A stretch of DNA of 64,000 nucleotides from positions 62,001-126,000 of the forward strand of contig NZ_SLWR01000012.1 in NCBI RefSeq assembly GCF_004345665.1, written 5' to 3'. Position 1 is the first letter of the stretch, and each line of letters begins with the position of its first letter. This stretch comes from Kribbella antiqua. Its GTDB lineage: Bacteria > Actinomycetota > Actinomycetes > Propionibacteriales > Kribbellaceae. Positions 1-8,532 of the stretch are shown piece after piece. The translations under genes were made by a program, and so were the position numbers. The notes beneath the pieces are model-generated. The model was not told the origin of the DNA. It made no database searches and saw only the letters and a list, made by a program, of their open reading frames with translations.

Positions 1-147
1 CGCGAGATGCCAGGCACCGGCCTGGGCCTCGCCATCGTCCGCTCCGAAGCAGCGCGCGTCGGCGGCCGCGTCGTAGCCCGGCCTCCGATCGGCGGCGGCC
101 TGGTCATCGAGGTCCGCGTCCCCCTGATCGACGACTACGACGCCTAG
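1..147 (+). CDS. Sensor histidine kinase, C-terminal fragment
   Basis: Only the last 48 codons are in the window; the gene begins to the left. The reading frame starts at base 1 and ends at TAG 145-147. The peptide begins REMPGTGLGLAIVRSEAAR, which is the G2 box (GTGLGLAIV) of a HATPase_c domain, followed by the last beta strand, as at the C-terminus of a membrane sensor kinase that phosphorylates a response regulator. It converges tail to tail with the TAXI binding-protein gene, one base apart. Kinases are often found beside TAXI/TRAP binding proteins, so the two may belong to one sensing and uptake locus; that link is inference. Confidence 0.85.
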   Translation, partial: REMPGTGLGLAIVRSEAARVGGRVVARPPIGGGLVIEVRVPLIDDYDA

Positions 148-148
148 A

Positions 149-1177
149 TCAGATGTGGTTCGCGCGGTACCAGCGTTCGGCGGCCGGGTGCAGCGGGATG
201 GGCATAGTGGCTATCGCCGAGCGGGGGTCAAGTGAGGCCGCTTCCGGGTGGACGTCCACAAGGTCGTTCTGCCGGCGGAACATCGTGTTGACCGTCCACC
301 AGGCCCACGAGTCGGAGAGGGTCGCCCGGGCCAGCAGGTAGTTCGGCAGCGCCAGCGTCAGTACCGAACTCGCCAGCTTGTAGACCGACGGCGGGATGGA
401 CGACACCATGTACCCGCCGAACTGCTTGAGCGAGATCTCTTCCGCCACGGAGCCGATGTCCACCAGCCGGAAGCCGATCGAGTTCTGCAGGTCTTCGATC
501 GGCTTGGTCGGCAGGCCGCCGCTCCAGATCAGCGCGTCGATGCCCTGCCCGGGCTTCGCCGATCCGTCGGCCTTCGCCTTCAGTTGGGCGACCGCCTGCT
601 CGAGTCCGAGGTTCGTCGTGTTGACCTTCACCTTGGCGGTCTTCAGGATCAGATCCGCGACGACCTTGGTGCCGGAGTCGACCGGACCGACGTTCACGAC
701 CTTGCCGGCGAGCTTCGCCACCGAGTCGATCGGCGAGGCGATCGGCACCACCACGTGGACGTAGTTGTCGTACGTACGCGCGAGTGCGTTGAACCGGAGC
801 CGGCCGGACGAGAACATCCCGGTGCCCTCGTAGGCGGCCAGCGCGGAGTCCGACGTACTGAAGCAGATGTCGGCCTTGTTCTGGGCCATCATCCTGAGGT
901 TCTCGATCGACCCGTCGGTGACCAGCGTGGTCAGGTCGACCCCGGTGACCTCGGTGACCAGCTTCGCCAGACCGATGCCGAAGGCGTTGTAGACGCCGCC
1001 CTTGTTCCCGGTCGCGAACCTGGCCGGAGCGGCGGGCGCGGGCTCGTCCGAGCGGCCCCGGGAGCACCCCGGCACGATCAGGCTGGTCGCGGCGGCGGCA
1101 CCCAGGCCGAGCACGCTGCGCCGAGTCAGTCCGGTCGGCCGGTTCCCGGCGGGGGTCAGCAGGCGGGGGCGATCCAT
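149..1177 (-). CDS. TAXI family TRAP transporter substrate-binding lipoprotein
   Basis: A 342-residue extracytoplasmic binding protein of the TAXI type, which captures a small carboxylate-like ligand for a TRAP transporter. The N-terminus has a twin-arginine motif (TRRSVLGLG) followed by a hydrophobic stretch and a lipobox ending VPGC, so it is predicted to be exported by Tat and lipid-anchored. The mature part starts with the family's ATGNKGGVYNAFG loop, and has the SDSALAAYEG and ALIWSGG segments of TAXI proteins. I chose the ATG at 1177 because it places the Tat signal near the start; a start 14 codons upstream is possible. No TRAP membrane subunit is in the window, so it may be elsewhere or the protein may serve the adjacent kinase as a sensor. 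Confidence 0.85.
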   Translation of the reverse strand: MDRPRLLTPAGNRPTGLTRRSVLGLGAAAATSLIVPGCSRGRSDEPAPAAPARFATGNKGGVYNAFGIGLAKLVTEVTGVDLTTLVTDGSIENLRMMAQNKADICFSTSDSALAAYEGTGMFSSGRLRFNALARTYDNYVHVVVPIASPIDSVAKLAGKVVNVGPVDSGTKVVADLILKTAKVKVNTTNLGLEQAVAQLKAKADGSAKPGQGIDALIWSGGLPTKPIEDLQNSIGFRLVDIGSVAEEISLKQFGGYMVSSIPPSVYKLASSVLTLALPNYLLARATLSDSWAWWTVNTMFRRQNDLVDVHPEAASLDPRSAIATMPIPLHPAAERWYRANHI

Positions 1178-1206
1178 GCAGGACAACCTAAACGGCAACA
1201 GGTCCG

Positions 1207-1251
1207 TCCCGGTAGCCACGCTCCCGCACTGCGACCCAACCGCTACCGGGA
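1207..1251. promoter_or_regulatory. Perfect 10-bp inverted repeat between divergent genes
   Basis: TCCCGGTAGC at 1207-1216 is exactly complementary to GCTACCGGGA at 1242-1251, with a 25-nt spacer. It lies in the 197-bp gap between the divergent TAXI and GH38 genes. It may be a hairpin in the TAXI leader or a split operator. There is no T tract, so a terminator is unlikely. Confidence 0.4.
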
Positions 1252-1292
1252 GTGCAACGATGAACTCAGTCTGGACGGGCCCCGGGTGGGTG

Positions 1293-1306
1293 TGACAGCG
1301 TTGTCA
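1293..1306. promoter_or_regulatory. LacI-type operator candidate upstream of GH38
   Basis: TGACA-GCGT-TGTCA is a compact 14-bp near-palindrome about 70 bp before the mannosidase start. Actinobacterial LacI/ROK sugar regulators commonly bind sites of the form TGACAACGTTGTCA, which this differs from at one base. It suggests the glycosidase is under sugar repression; no such regulator gene is adjacent, so this is inference. Confidence 0.4.
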
Positions 1307-1374
1307 TCGCAGCGGCCGGTCGGGCCGCATGAGTGGGTCTTCAAACCTGGTCAAAACCCCCGGAGGATGATTTC

Positions 1375-4300
1375 GTGCACGACGACCGTCAACTCATCGA
1401 GGAGCGGCTCACGCGCGCCCTGCGGGAGCGGATCCGCCCCGCGATCTACGGCGCGGCGGTCCCGCTGGACATCGAGGTGTGGCATGCCCCCGGTGAGCCG
1501 GTGTCCCCCGCCGAGGCGCTCGCCCAGACCTACGAGCCGGCCGAGATCGGCCTGCCCTGGGGTCCTGCCTGGGGTACCGCGTGGTTCAAGTTCAGCGGCC
1601 AGGTGCCGGCCGAGTGGGCCGGTCTGGAGATCGAGGCGGTCATCGACCTCGGCTTCAGCGGCGGCCCCGGGTTCTCCGCGGAAGGCCTCATCCACACCAC
1701 GTCCGGCGTACCGCTGAAGGGCCTGCACCCGCGGCAGACGTACGCGCCGCTGTCGATCCTCGGCCCCGACGGTACGGCGGCCTCGCCCGGCGACCGGATC
1801 GAGTTCTATGTCGAGGGCGCCGCCAACCCGGAGATCCCGCTCGACAACGCCTACGCGAAGGTCGACATCGGCGCCAAGCTCGGCGAGACGCCGATCTACC
1901 AGCTGGCCCGCGCCGACCTGGCCGTGTTCAACTCCGAGGTCTGGGACCTGATCCTCGACCTGGAGGCGCTGGACGGTCTGCAGAACGAGCTGTCCACCCA
2001 GGACCCGCGCCGCCGGGAGATCCTGCGGGCGATCAGCCGCTCGCTGGACGCCCTGGACTACGAGAACGTTGCCGGTACGGCGGCTGACGCCCGCGCGCAG
2101 CTGACCGACGTACTGAGCCGTCCGGCGCACACCAGCGCGCACCAGCTCTCCGCGGTCGGCCACGCCCACATCGACTCGGCCTGGCTCTGGCCGCTGCGGG
2201 AGACCCGCCGCAAGGTCGCCCGGACGGTGTCCAACGTCGCCACCCTGGCCGAGGAGTACCCGGAGCTCGTCTTCGCGTTCTCGCAGGCTCAGCAGCACGC
2301 GTGGGTGCGGGACAACTACCCCGAGGTGTGGGAGCGGCTGAAGAAGGCCGTTGCCGAGGGCCACATCGTCCCGGTCGGCGGCATGTGGGTGGAGTCCGAC
2401 ACCAACCTGCCCGGCAGCGAGGCGCTCGCCCGGCAGTTCGTGCACGGCAAGAAGTTCTTCCTGGACGAGTACGGGATCGACACCCAGGAGGTCTGGCTGC
2501 CGGACTCGTTCGGCTACACCGCGGCGCTGCCGCAACTGGTGAAGCTGTCCGGTTCGAAGTGGTTCCTGACCCAGAAGATCTCCTGGAACAAGGAGAACAA
2601 GTTCCCGCACCACACCTTCTGGTGGGAGGGCCTCGACGGGACCCGCGTGTTCACGCACTTCCCGCCGATCGACACCTACAACTCCGACCTGTCCGGCCGC
2701 GAGCTCGCGCACGCGCAGCGGAACTTCCAGGAGAACGGCGCCGCGACCCGCTCGCTGGTCCCGTTCGGGTACGGCGACGGCGGTGGCGGCCCCACCCGTG
2801 AGTTCGTCGCGACCGCGCGCCGGGTGGCGAACCTGGAGTCCTCGCCGCGGGTGACGATCGAGTCCCCGACCGAGTTCTTCACCGCCGCCGAGGAGGAGTA
2901 CCACGAGCACGCGCCGGTCTGGTCCGGTGAGCTCTACCTGGAGATCCACCGGGCGACGTACACCTCGCAGGCCAAGACCAAGCAGGGCAACCGGCGCAGC
3001 GAGCACCTGCTCCGCGAGGCCGAGCTGTGGTCCACCGCGGCTGTCGTCGCGGGCAAGCTGGACGCCTACCCGTACGAGGACCTGGACCGGATCTGGAAGG
3101 CCGTGCTGCTGAACCAGTTCCACGACATCCTGCCGGGCAGCTCGATCTCCTGGGTGCACCGCGAGGCCGAGGCGACGTACGCACGTCTTGCTTCCGAACT
3201 CGAGGAGATCATCGCCAAGGCTCAGACCGCTCTGGCCGGCTCCGGTGATGCACAGATCGTCTTCAACGCCGCACCGCACAGCCGCAACGGTGTCGCCGGG
3301 CTCGGCGCCGGAATCGCTGCCGGTGAAGGCCAGGCTGTGTCGGTCGAGAACGGCGTACTCGACAACGGGCTGATCCGGGTCACCATCGACGAGCGCGGTC
3401 TGATCACCTCGCTGTACGACGTCGAGGCTTCGCGTGAGGTGATCGCGCCAGGTGCCGCGGGCAACCTTCTGCAGCTGCACGTGGACACCCCGAACCACTG
3501 GGACGCCTGGGACGTCGACTCGTTCTACAAGAACAACGTCCGCGACGTGACCGAGGTCGACAGCGTCTCCGTCAGCAGCGTCGAGGGTGTCGCGACGGTC
3601 GTCGTGAAGCGGTCGTTCAGCCGGTCGTCGGTGACTCAGACGCTGCGGTTGCGGCCGGGTGTGAAGCGGGTCGACATCGAGACCACGATCGACTGGCACG
3701 AGGCGGAGAAGTTCCTCAAGGCGGCGTACCCGGTCGACGTACACGCGGACCGGTCGGCGTCGGAGACGCAGTTCGGCCACATCTTCCGGCCGACCCACCA
3801 GAACACCTCGTGGGACGCGGCGAAGTTCGAGATCGCGGCCCACCGCTGGGTGCACGTGGGCGAGCCCGGGTACGGCGTTGCCGTCGTCAACGACTCGACG
3901 TACGGCCACGACATCAACCGGACCGCGCGTTCCGACGGTGGCACGACGACCACGATCCGTACGTCGCTGATCCGGGCGCCGCGGTTCCCCGACCCGAAGA
4001 CCGACCAGGGCGTGCACACCGTGAACCACGCGCTGGTGGTCGGCGCCGGCATCCCGGAGGCGGTCGAGGAGGGCTACCGGATCAACCTGCCGGAACGTGT
4101 CGTCACCGGTGCCGAGGGCATCGACCCGATCGTTGCCATCGACAACGACAACGTGATCGTCGAGGCTGTCAAGCTCGCCGACGACCAGTCCGGCGACGTC
4201 GTCGTCCGCCTCTACGAATCCACCGGCGGCCGCTCCCGCGCCACCATCACCCCGTCGTTCGAGGCGGCCTCGGCCACCGAGGTCGACCTGCTGGAGCGCC

Positions 4301-4389
4301 ACCTGGCGGACCGTGAGCTGACGGACAACGGAGTCACCTTCGAACTCCGCCCCTTCCAAATCCTCACCCTCCGCTTCACCCGCTCCTGA
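1375..4389 (+). CDS. Alpha-mannosidase, glycoside hydrolase family 38
   Basis: A 1004-residue cytoplasmic GH38 enzyme, the usual full length, that hydrolyses alpha-mannosides with retention and a zinc ion. An N-terminal beta-rich domain (about 1-255) is followed by the catalytic (alpha/beta)7 domain opening with HAHIDSAWLWPLRET (zinc ligands H and D, near residue 265). LPDSFGYTAALP near residue 375 contains the nucleophilic Asp. HDILPGSSI near 580 is the distal active-site His region, and a beta-sandwich tail follows. I chose GTG 1375 because GGAGG at 1362-1366 is well spaced from it; GTG 1333 would add 14 residues without a ribosome site. No signal peptide is seen. It stands alone between a possible LacI-type operator and a strong terminator. 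Substrate (host glycan, mannan fragment) cannot be told from sequence. Confidence 0.95.
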   Translation: MHDDRQLIEERLTRALRERIRPAIYGAAVPLDIEVWHAPGEPVSPAEALAQTYEPAEIGLPWGPAWGTAWFKFSGQVPAEWAGLEIEAVIDLGFSGGPGFSAEGLIHTTSGVPLKGLHPRQTYAPLSILGPDGTAASPGDRIEFYVEGAANPEIPLDNAYAKVDIGAKLGETPIYQLARADLAVFNSEVWDLILDLEALDGLQNELSTQDPRRREILRAISRSLDALDYENVAGTAADARAQLTDVLSRPAHTSAHQLSAVGHAHIDSAWLWPLRETRRKVARTVSNVATLAEEYPELVFAFSQAQQHAWVRDNYPEVWERLKKAVAEGHIVPVGGMWVESDTNLPGSEALARQFVHGKKFFLDEYGIDTQEVWLPDSFGYTAALPQLVKLSGSKWFLTQKISWNKENKFPHHTFWWEGLDGTRVFTHFPPIDTYNSDLSGRELAHAQRNFQENGAATRSLVPFGYGDGGGGPTREFVATARRVANLESSPRVTIESPTEFFTAAEEEYHEHAPVWSGELYLEIHRATYTSQAKTKQGNRRSEHLLREAELWSTAAVVAGKLDAYPYEDLDRIWKAVLLNQFHDILPGSSISWVHREAEATYARLASELEEIIAKAQTALAGSGDAQIVFNAAPHSRNGVAGLGAGIAAGEGQAVSVENGVLDNGLIRVTIDERGLITSLYDVEASREVIAPGAAGNLLQLHVDTPNHWDAWDVDSFYKNNVRDVTEVDSVSVSSVEGVATVVVKRSFSRSSVTQTLRLRPGVKRVDIETTIDWHEAEKFLKAAYPVDVHADRSASETQFGHIFRPTHQNTSWDAAKFEIAAHRWVHVGEPGYGVAVVNDSTYGHDINRTARSDGGTTTTIRTSLIRAPRFPDPKTDQGVHTVNHALVVGAGIPEAVEEGYRINLPERVVTGAEGIDPIVAIDNDNVIVEAVKLADDQSGDVVVRLYESTGGRSRATITPSFEAASATEVDLLERHLADRELTDNGVTFELRPFQILTLRFTRS

Positions 4390-4402
4390 CCCACCCCGCC
4401 AC

Positions 4403-4433
4403 AAGGGCCGCCCTCCCCGCGAGGGCGGCCCTT
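4403..4433 (+). terminator. Intrinsic terminator-like hairpin after GH38
   Basis: AAGGGCCGCCCTC (4403-4415) pairs perfectly with GAGGGCGGCCCTT (4421-4433) across a 5-nt loop, 13 nt after the mannosidase stop codon. There is no long T run, which is common for actinobacterial terminators. Confidence 0.75.
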
Positions 4434-4438
4434 CCCCA

Positions 4439-4522
4439 TTTGATAGGTCCACCAGCCAAGTTGTGGGTTCCCCGTCCGCATACGGGCGGCGGACCCACAA
4501 GCTGGTGGGTGGACCCATCAAA
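4439..4522. repeat. 84-bp palindromic repeat element, copy 1
   Basis: The element runs from TTTGAT to ATCAAA and folds on itself: arms built around AGGTCCACC...TTGTGGGTT and ACCCACAAGCTGGTGGGTGGACC, with an inner hairpin CCGTCCG-cata-CGGGCGG at its centre. A second copy of the same 84-bp length lies at 11059-11142. Both sit directly behind a plus-strand gene. It is likely a REP/MITE-like element or a conserved 3'-UTR structure. Confidence 0.7.
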
Positions 4523-4749
4523 CGTGGTCAGTGACCGGCTGCGGCGCTAGCTGACCGAAGGCGGCCATGCCTCGGGGCGCTGGGGTGGAGTGGGGTCGAC
4601 TGCCGCCTTCGCCAGGTCGGCCGCCTGACCGGGCTCGATCCGATCCGGGACGATCAGCTGCCTCGGCTGGTGGCGGCGCTTGTCGCGTTCGACGCCCGGT
4701 GTTCACCCGGCTGACGTAGCGTTGGAGCCCCAAGCAAACGGGAGGTGGC
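4523..4749. other. Intergenic region before the P450
   Basis: No convincing gene here: the open frames crossing it have no ribosome sites and no family features. TAGCGT at 4717-4722 is a plausible -10 box for the P450, giving a leader of about 20 nt that carries the GGAGG ribosome site at 4741-4745. Confidence 0.4.
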
Positions 4750-6312
4750 ATGGCCCCGACACCCTTGCTCGGCGCCCGGACGCTCGACCGGCAGACGGCT
4801 CGGACGCTGCCGCCGGGTCCGCGGCTCCCCACGCTGGCTCAGACCGTGCTGTTCGCCAGTCACCGCAAGACGTTCTTCCCGCGGATGCGCGAGCGGTACG
4901 GCGACGTGTTCACGATCCGGCTGGTGCCGTCCAGCCGCGTCGTCGTCGTACTGAGCCGGCCGGACCACATCCGCGAGGTGTTCGGCCAGCCGCCGTCGGT
5001 GATGCATGCCGGCGAGGGCAACACGGTGCTGGAGCCGATCATGGGCTCGCATTCACTGCTGCTGCTGGACGACGAGGACCATGTGCGGATGCGGCGGCAG
5101 CTGATGCCGGCGTTCTCCGGCCAGGCCTTACGCGGGTACGCCGGAATGGTCGCCGAACTGGCCCGCGCGGAGGTCGCGAAGTGGCCGGTCGGCAAGCCGT
5201 TCAAGCTGCATCAGCGGATGCGGGACCTGACCCTCGAGGTGATCCTGCAGGTCGTCTTCGGCGTGACGGACTCCGCCCGCCTCGATCAGCTCCGGCCCTT
5301 GCTGGACAAGATCGTCTCGGTGTCACCGGTGATCATGCTCGGCGGGTTCTACCCGGCGCTGCTCCGGATGCCGCCCTGGCGTACGTACCTCACCACCCAG
5401 CTCAAGGTCGACGAGATCCTGTACGACGAGATCGCGCGACGCCGCGGCAACCTTGCCGGACGCAACGACGTACTGTCGCGACTGCTTGCCGCTGGCAACT
5501 GGTCTGACGTGGAGCTGCGGGATCAGCTGGTCACGTTGCTACTCGCCGGGCACGAGACGACGGCGACCGCGCTGGCGTGGGCCTTCCACGAGCTGGCGCG
5601 GCGGCCGGAGGAGCTGGAGTTCGGGCAGCGGGCGGCAGATGCCGGTGCGGATGACGAGCTGGAGGCGATCGTCAAGGAGGCGATGCGGTTGCACCCGGTC
5701 GTCTACCAGGTCGGCCGGCGGCTGACCGAAACCGCCGACGTCGCGGGGTACCGGTTGCCGCGAGGTACGACGATCATGGCGGCGATGGGGCTCGTCCACC
5801 GGGACCCGCAGCACTTCCCGGTGCCGGAGGACTTCCGGCCGCGGCGGTTCCTGGAGGACGACCCACCGGCACCCGGCACCTGGATCCCGTTCGGCGGCGG
5901 CGCCCGGCGGTGCATCGGCGCCGGCTTCTCCCTGATGGAAGGCACCGAAATCCTCCGCGAAGCCCTCAAGCTCTACAACTTCCACGCCCCCAACCCCACC
6001 CCCGAACCAGCCAAACCCAAAAACGTAACCCTCGTCCCCTCCCGAGGAGCCGAAGTCCAAGTCACCCCCCGCTGCCCCAAGCTCCCCCGCGCCAACACCA
6101 GAAGCCGCACCTGGGACCGGACCCGGCGGCGGGAACAGCAGCCGGGGCCCGAACAGGACCCGAGGACTGGAACACCAACCGAGGGTTGGAACACCAGCCG
6201 GGGACTCCGAACAGGATGCGGAGGCTGGGAACAGGATCTGGGGCCCGGGAACAGCGGGTGGGGGGTGAGCGCAGGTTATTTCCTGTGTCCGGCCCCCGGT
6301 AGGTGTGTCTAG
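4750..6312 (+). CDS. Cytochrome P450 with a repeat-encoded C-terminal extension
   Basis: A soluble bacterial P450 monooxygenase. Landmarks in order: I-helix AGHETTATAL near residue 265 (oxygen activation), K-helix EAMR near 308 (ExxR), and heme loop FGGGARRCIGAGFSLME near 380 with the thiolate Cys. The fold should end near residue 441 (LVPSRGAEVQVTPR), giving a normal 440-residue protein. The frame instead stays open for about 78 more codons of low-complexity Arg/Gly/Pro/Trp-rich sequence into a tandem-repeat tract, stopping at TAG 6310. That tail resembles no P450 element and was probably gained by loss of the original stop or by repeat expansion. GGAGG at 4741 supports ATG 4750. No ferredoxin or reductase gene is adjacent, so its redox partners and substrate are unknown. 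Confidence 0.9.
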   Translation: MAPTPLLGARTLDRQTARTLPPGPRLPTLAQTVLFASHRKTFFPRMRERYGDVFTIRLVPSSRVVVVLSRPDHIREVFGQPPSVMHAGEGNTVLEPIMGSHSLLLLDDEDHVRMRRQLMPAFSGQALRGYAGMVAELARAEVAKWPVGKPFKLHQRMRDLTLEVILQVVFGVTDSARLDQLRPLLDKIVSVSPVIMLGGFYPALLRMPPWRTYLTTQLKVDEILYDEIARRRGNLAGRNDVLSRLLAAGNWSDVELRDQLVTLLLAGHETTATALAWAFHELARRPEELEFGQRAADAGADDELEAIVKEAMRLHPVVYQVGRRLTETADVAGYRLPRGTTIMAAMGLVHRDPQHFPVPEDFRPRRFLEDDPPAPGTWIPFGGGARRCIGAGFSLMEGTEILREALKLYNFHAPNPTPEPAKPKNVTLVPSRGAEVQVTPRCPKLPRANTRSRTWDRTRRREQQPGPEQDPRTGTPTEGWNTSRGLRTGCGGWEQDLGPGNSGWGVSAGYFLCPAPGRCV

Positions 6313-6526
6313 CCCGGCGGCTGGAAACACCCACCGGGGACCGGGAACAGGACCCGGCGGCTGGAAACACCAACCCGGGTCCGGGAACAGGATCTGGGGG
6401 CTGGGAACAGCGGGTGGGGGCTGAACGCAGGTTATTTCCTGTGTCCGGCCCCCAGTAGCTGCGTCCGCCCCCCAGTAGGTGGGTCCGGCCCCCAGTAGCT
6501 GCGTCCGGCTGCCGGTAGGTGTGGCT
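6227..6526. repeat. Direct repeats (156-bp period) and 20-bp tandem units behind the P450
   Basis: Segments such as GGGAACAGGATCTG (6227 and 6383) and GCAGGTTATTTCCTGTGTCC (6271 and 6427) recur with an exact 156-bp offset, showing a duplicated block. It ends in four 20-bp units at 6447, 6467, 6487 and 6507, of which two read GGCCCCCAGTAGCTGCGTCC and the others are degenerate; a fifth related unit is at 6291-6310. The first block lies inside the P450 reading frame. No CRISPR-like unique spacers are present. Confidence 0.85.
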
Positions 6527-6540
6527 GGCGCGGGTGCTGG

Positions 6541-7044
6541 TCAGTCTTCGGGGTCGCCTATGTCGCCTAGGTCTACGTCTTTGTAGTCGGCTACGTCGAG
6601 TTCGTCGTCCTCGGAGAGTTCGAAGTTGTCCTCGTCGTCGACCACGTGTACGGCGGCCTCCTCGGCCGTGGCGGCGGCTGCGTCGATGCCGACGTCTTCG
6701 GCGACCAGTTCGTTCTCGTCGTCACCGTGTGCGCCTTCGTCCGGAGCCACCAGGCGGCCGGAGCGTTCGACGCCGACCTCGGGGCCGCCGACGTCCTCGC
6801 CGTCTTCCGCGTAGGGATCGACGTCCGGCTCCTCCTGGGCGATCCGCTGGTCCAGCGTCTCCCCCTGCAGCGCCTCGTCGGCCGTCGTACCGAATCCTTC
6901 GCCCGCGGACCACTTCTCCGGCGGCGAGTAGCCCTCGTCGAGCAGGTCCTCCACACCCCGGTCGTTCAGGGTGTCCTCCGCCTGCAGCTGATCCTCGTCG
7001 TCGACGCTGTAGCTGCCGTAGTCCTCACGGTTGTTCTCGGTCAT
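6541..7044 (-). CDS. DUF5709-type acidic protein
   Basis: A 167-residue, very acidic cytoplasmic protein with no membrane segment. The N-terminus MTENNREDYGSYSVDDEDQ and the core NDRGVEDLLDEGYSPPEKWS match the actinobacterial DUF5709 pattern as I know it. The C-terminal third is rich in Glu/Asp and probably disordered. Start at ATG 7044 is supported by GGTGGAGG just upstream. It is divergent from the FUSC gene, whose start lies 58 bp away. No biochemical function is known for the family. Confidence 0.75.
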   Translation of the reverse strand: MTENNREDYGSYSVDDEDQLQAEDTLNDRGVEDLLDEGYSPPEKWSAGEGFGTTADEALQGETLDQRIAQEEPDVDPYAEDGEDVGGPEVGVERSGRLVAPDEGAHGDDENELVAEDVGIDAAAATAEEAAVHVVDDEDNFELSEDDELDVADYKDVDLGDIGDPED

Positions 7045-7102
7045 GCCTCCACCCTCACCCGCACCACCCCACCGAATCAAGGCGGCCCGGCATGATGGGT
7101 CC

Positions 7103-8257
7103 GTGGATCCGGTCAGGCTGACGTTGGACCAGTTGCGGGAGCTGCGCGACGACATCGCGCCGCAGGCCGCCCGGCGCTCGCGGGCCTCGGTCCGCCGGCG
7201 CGTCGACCGCTTGCGGGAGCGGGTCTTCTTCATCGCCCAGTGCGCGCTCGCTGCCGGCGTGTCATGGGCGCTGGCCCACTACGTCGTCGGTCACCCGACC
7301 CCGTTCTTCGCGCCGGTGGCCGCGATGGTCGCGCTCGGGTTCAGCTTCGGCCAGCGGCTGCGCCGGGTCGCCGAGGTGATGGTCGGCGTGGCGGTCGGCG
7401 TCGGTGTCGGCGACTTGTTCGTCCGGTTCTTCGGGACCGGCGTACCGCAGATCATCTTCGTCGTCGCGCTCGCGATGAGCGTCGCCGTACTGCTCGGCGC
7501 AGGCACGCTGATGACAACGCAGGCCGGTGTCCAGGCCGCGATCGTCACGACCCTGCTGCCGAACCCAGGCGCCGGCTTCAGCCGCTGGCTCGACGCCGCG
7601 CTCGGCGGTGTCGTCGCGCTCGCCGCCGCCACGATCGCCCCCGCTGCGGCGATCAGGCGCCCAAGGCAACAAGCCTCCGACGTGCTGCACGAGCTGGCCG
7701 CGATCCTGGTCGAGACCGCCGACGGACTACGGACCGAGAACGCCGACGACGTCACCGACGCCCTCCGTCGGGCCCGCTCCAGCGAATCCATGCTCGACGA
7801 CCTCCGCAGCGCCGCCTCCGAGGGCGTCGCCGTGGTCCGGCTGTCGCCGTTCCGGCGCCGTCACCGCGGCCGGGTCCAGCAGATCGCGGACCTCGTCGTA
7901 CCGCTGGACCGTGCGATCCGGAACATCAGAGTCCTGGTACGGCGCTGTGCGGTGTCGGTCTGGCGTGACGAACGGATGCCGGACGAGTACCCGATGCTGC
8001 TCGAGCGCCTCGCCGACGGCACCCGCCTAATCGCCGAATCCCTGTTCGAGCCGGCCGCCGACGTCGCCGCGCACCGCGTGCTGGGCGAGCTCGGCCGCCG
8101 TACGGCGAAGCTGCCGCTGCCACACGGCCTCTCCGCGGTGGTCGTGCTCGGTCAGATCCGCTCCACCGTGATCGACCTGCTCGAACTGACCGGTACGTCG
8201 TACGACGAGGCGCGCAAACTGGTCCCGCTCCGCCTCGACGGGCTGGATGAGAAGTAG
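7103..8257 (+). CDS. FUSC-family membrane protein (aromatic-acid-exporter-like)
   Basis: A 384-residue inner-membrane protein. After a basic N-terminal helix there are about five or six hydrophobic segments between residues 35 and 170 (for example FFAPVAAMVALGFSFG and QIIFVVALAMSVAVLLGAG), then a long soluble helical domain. This is the half-size FUSC/ArAE layout, associated with efflux of aromatic acids and similar compounds. GTG 7103 was chosen because CATGAT (7091-7096) lies exactly 6 nt before it, suggesting a leaderless transcript. No start with a good ribosome site is visible. The substrate is not predictable. Confidence 0.75.
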   Translation: MDPVRLTLDQLRELRDDIAPQAARRSRASVRRRVDRLRERVFFIAQCALAAGVSWALAHYVVGHPTPFFAPVAAMVALGFSFGQRLRRVAEVMVGVAVGVGVGDLFVRFFGTGVPQIIFVVALAMSVAVLLGAGTLMTTQAGVQAAIVTTLLPNPGAGFSRWLDAALGGVVALAAATIAPAAAIRRPRQQASDVLHELAAILVETADGLRTENADDVTDALRRARSSESMLDDLRSAASEGVAVVRLSPFRRRHRGRVQQIADLVVPLDRAIRNIRVLVRRCAVSVWRDERMPDEYPMLLERLADGTRLIAESLFEPAADVAAHRVLGELGRRTAKLPLPHGLSAVVVLGQIRSTVIDLLELTGTSYDEARKLVPLRLDGLDEK

Positions 8258-8319
8258 GTCACATCAAAAAGTTTGGCGAAATTCCCGTCATACCCCGGGC
8301 CGGCGTGCGTCTCACTGGC

Positions 8320-8442
8320 ATGACGATCCACCGATTGATGACCTCCATGGCCTCCGAGCAGGTGCGGATGCTCGATGAGCTGGTCTTCGAGACGACCAAC
8401 CAGACCACCGACGACCGGAACGACGCCGCCGCCGAGCAGTAA
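8320..8442 (+). CDS. Possible 40-residue peptide
   Basis: ATG 8320 to TAA 8440 encodes a 40-residue, mildly acidic peptide starting MTIHRLMTSMASEQVRML, with an amphipathic helical N-terminal half and a Thr/Asp/Ala-rich tail. There is no clear ribosome site. It lies just upstream of a three-hairpin structure with a strong terminator, so both may belong to one short transcript. I recognise no family. Confidence 0.3.
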   Translation: MTIHRLMTSMASEQVRMLDELVFETTNQTTDDRNDAAAEQ

Positions 8443-8532
8443 TTGGCGCGAACCGGACGAACAGATCCAGGCGGCGCGCCCGAACGGTCTTGCCCACCGA
8501 GCTAGACCGCGCGGATGTCGCACCACGCAAGA

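Noticed and set aside
1351..4521. A 1056-codon open frame on the minus strand opposite the mannosidase
   Set aside because: It is the antisense shadow of GH38; Arg/Val/Asp-rich composition, no family motif, and the plus-strand gene has full catalytic motifs.
4518..4832. Short minus-strand frame before the P450
   Set aside because: No ribosome site, low-complexity translation and overlap with the clear P450 start.
6227..6526. Repeat tract as a CRISPR array
   Set aside because: Units are adjacent 20-bp tandem repeats or a 156-bp duplication with no unique spacers, and no cas genes are near.
4750..7044. A P450-centred biosynthetic gene cluster
   Set aside because: No backbone synthase, ferredoxin or tailoring enzyme is adjacent; the neighbours are a glycosidase, a DUF and a membrane protein.
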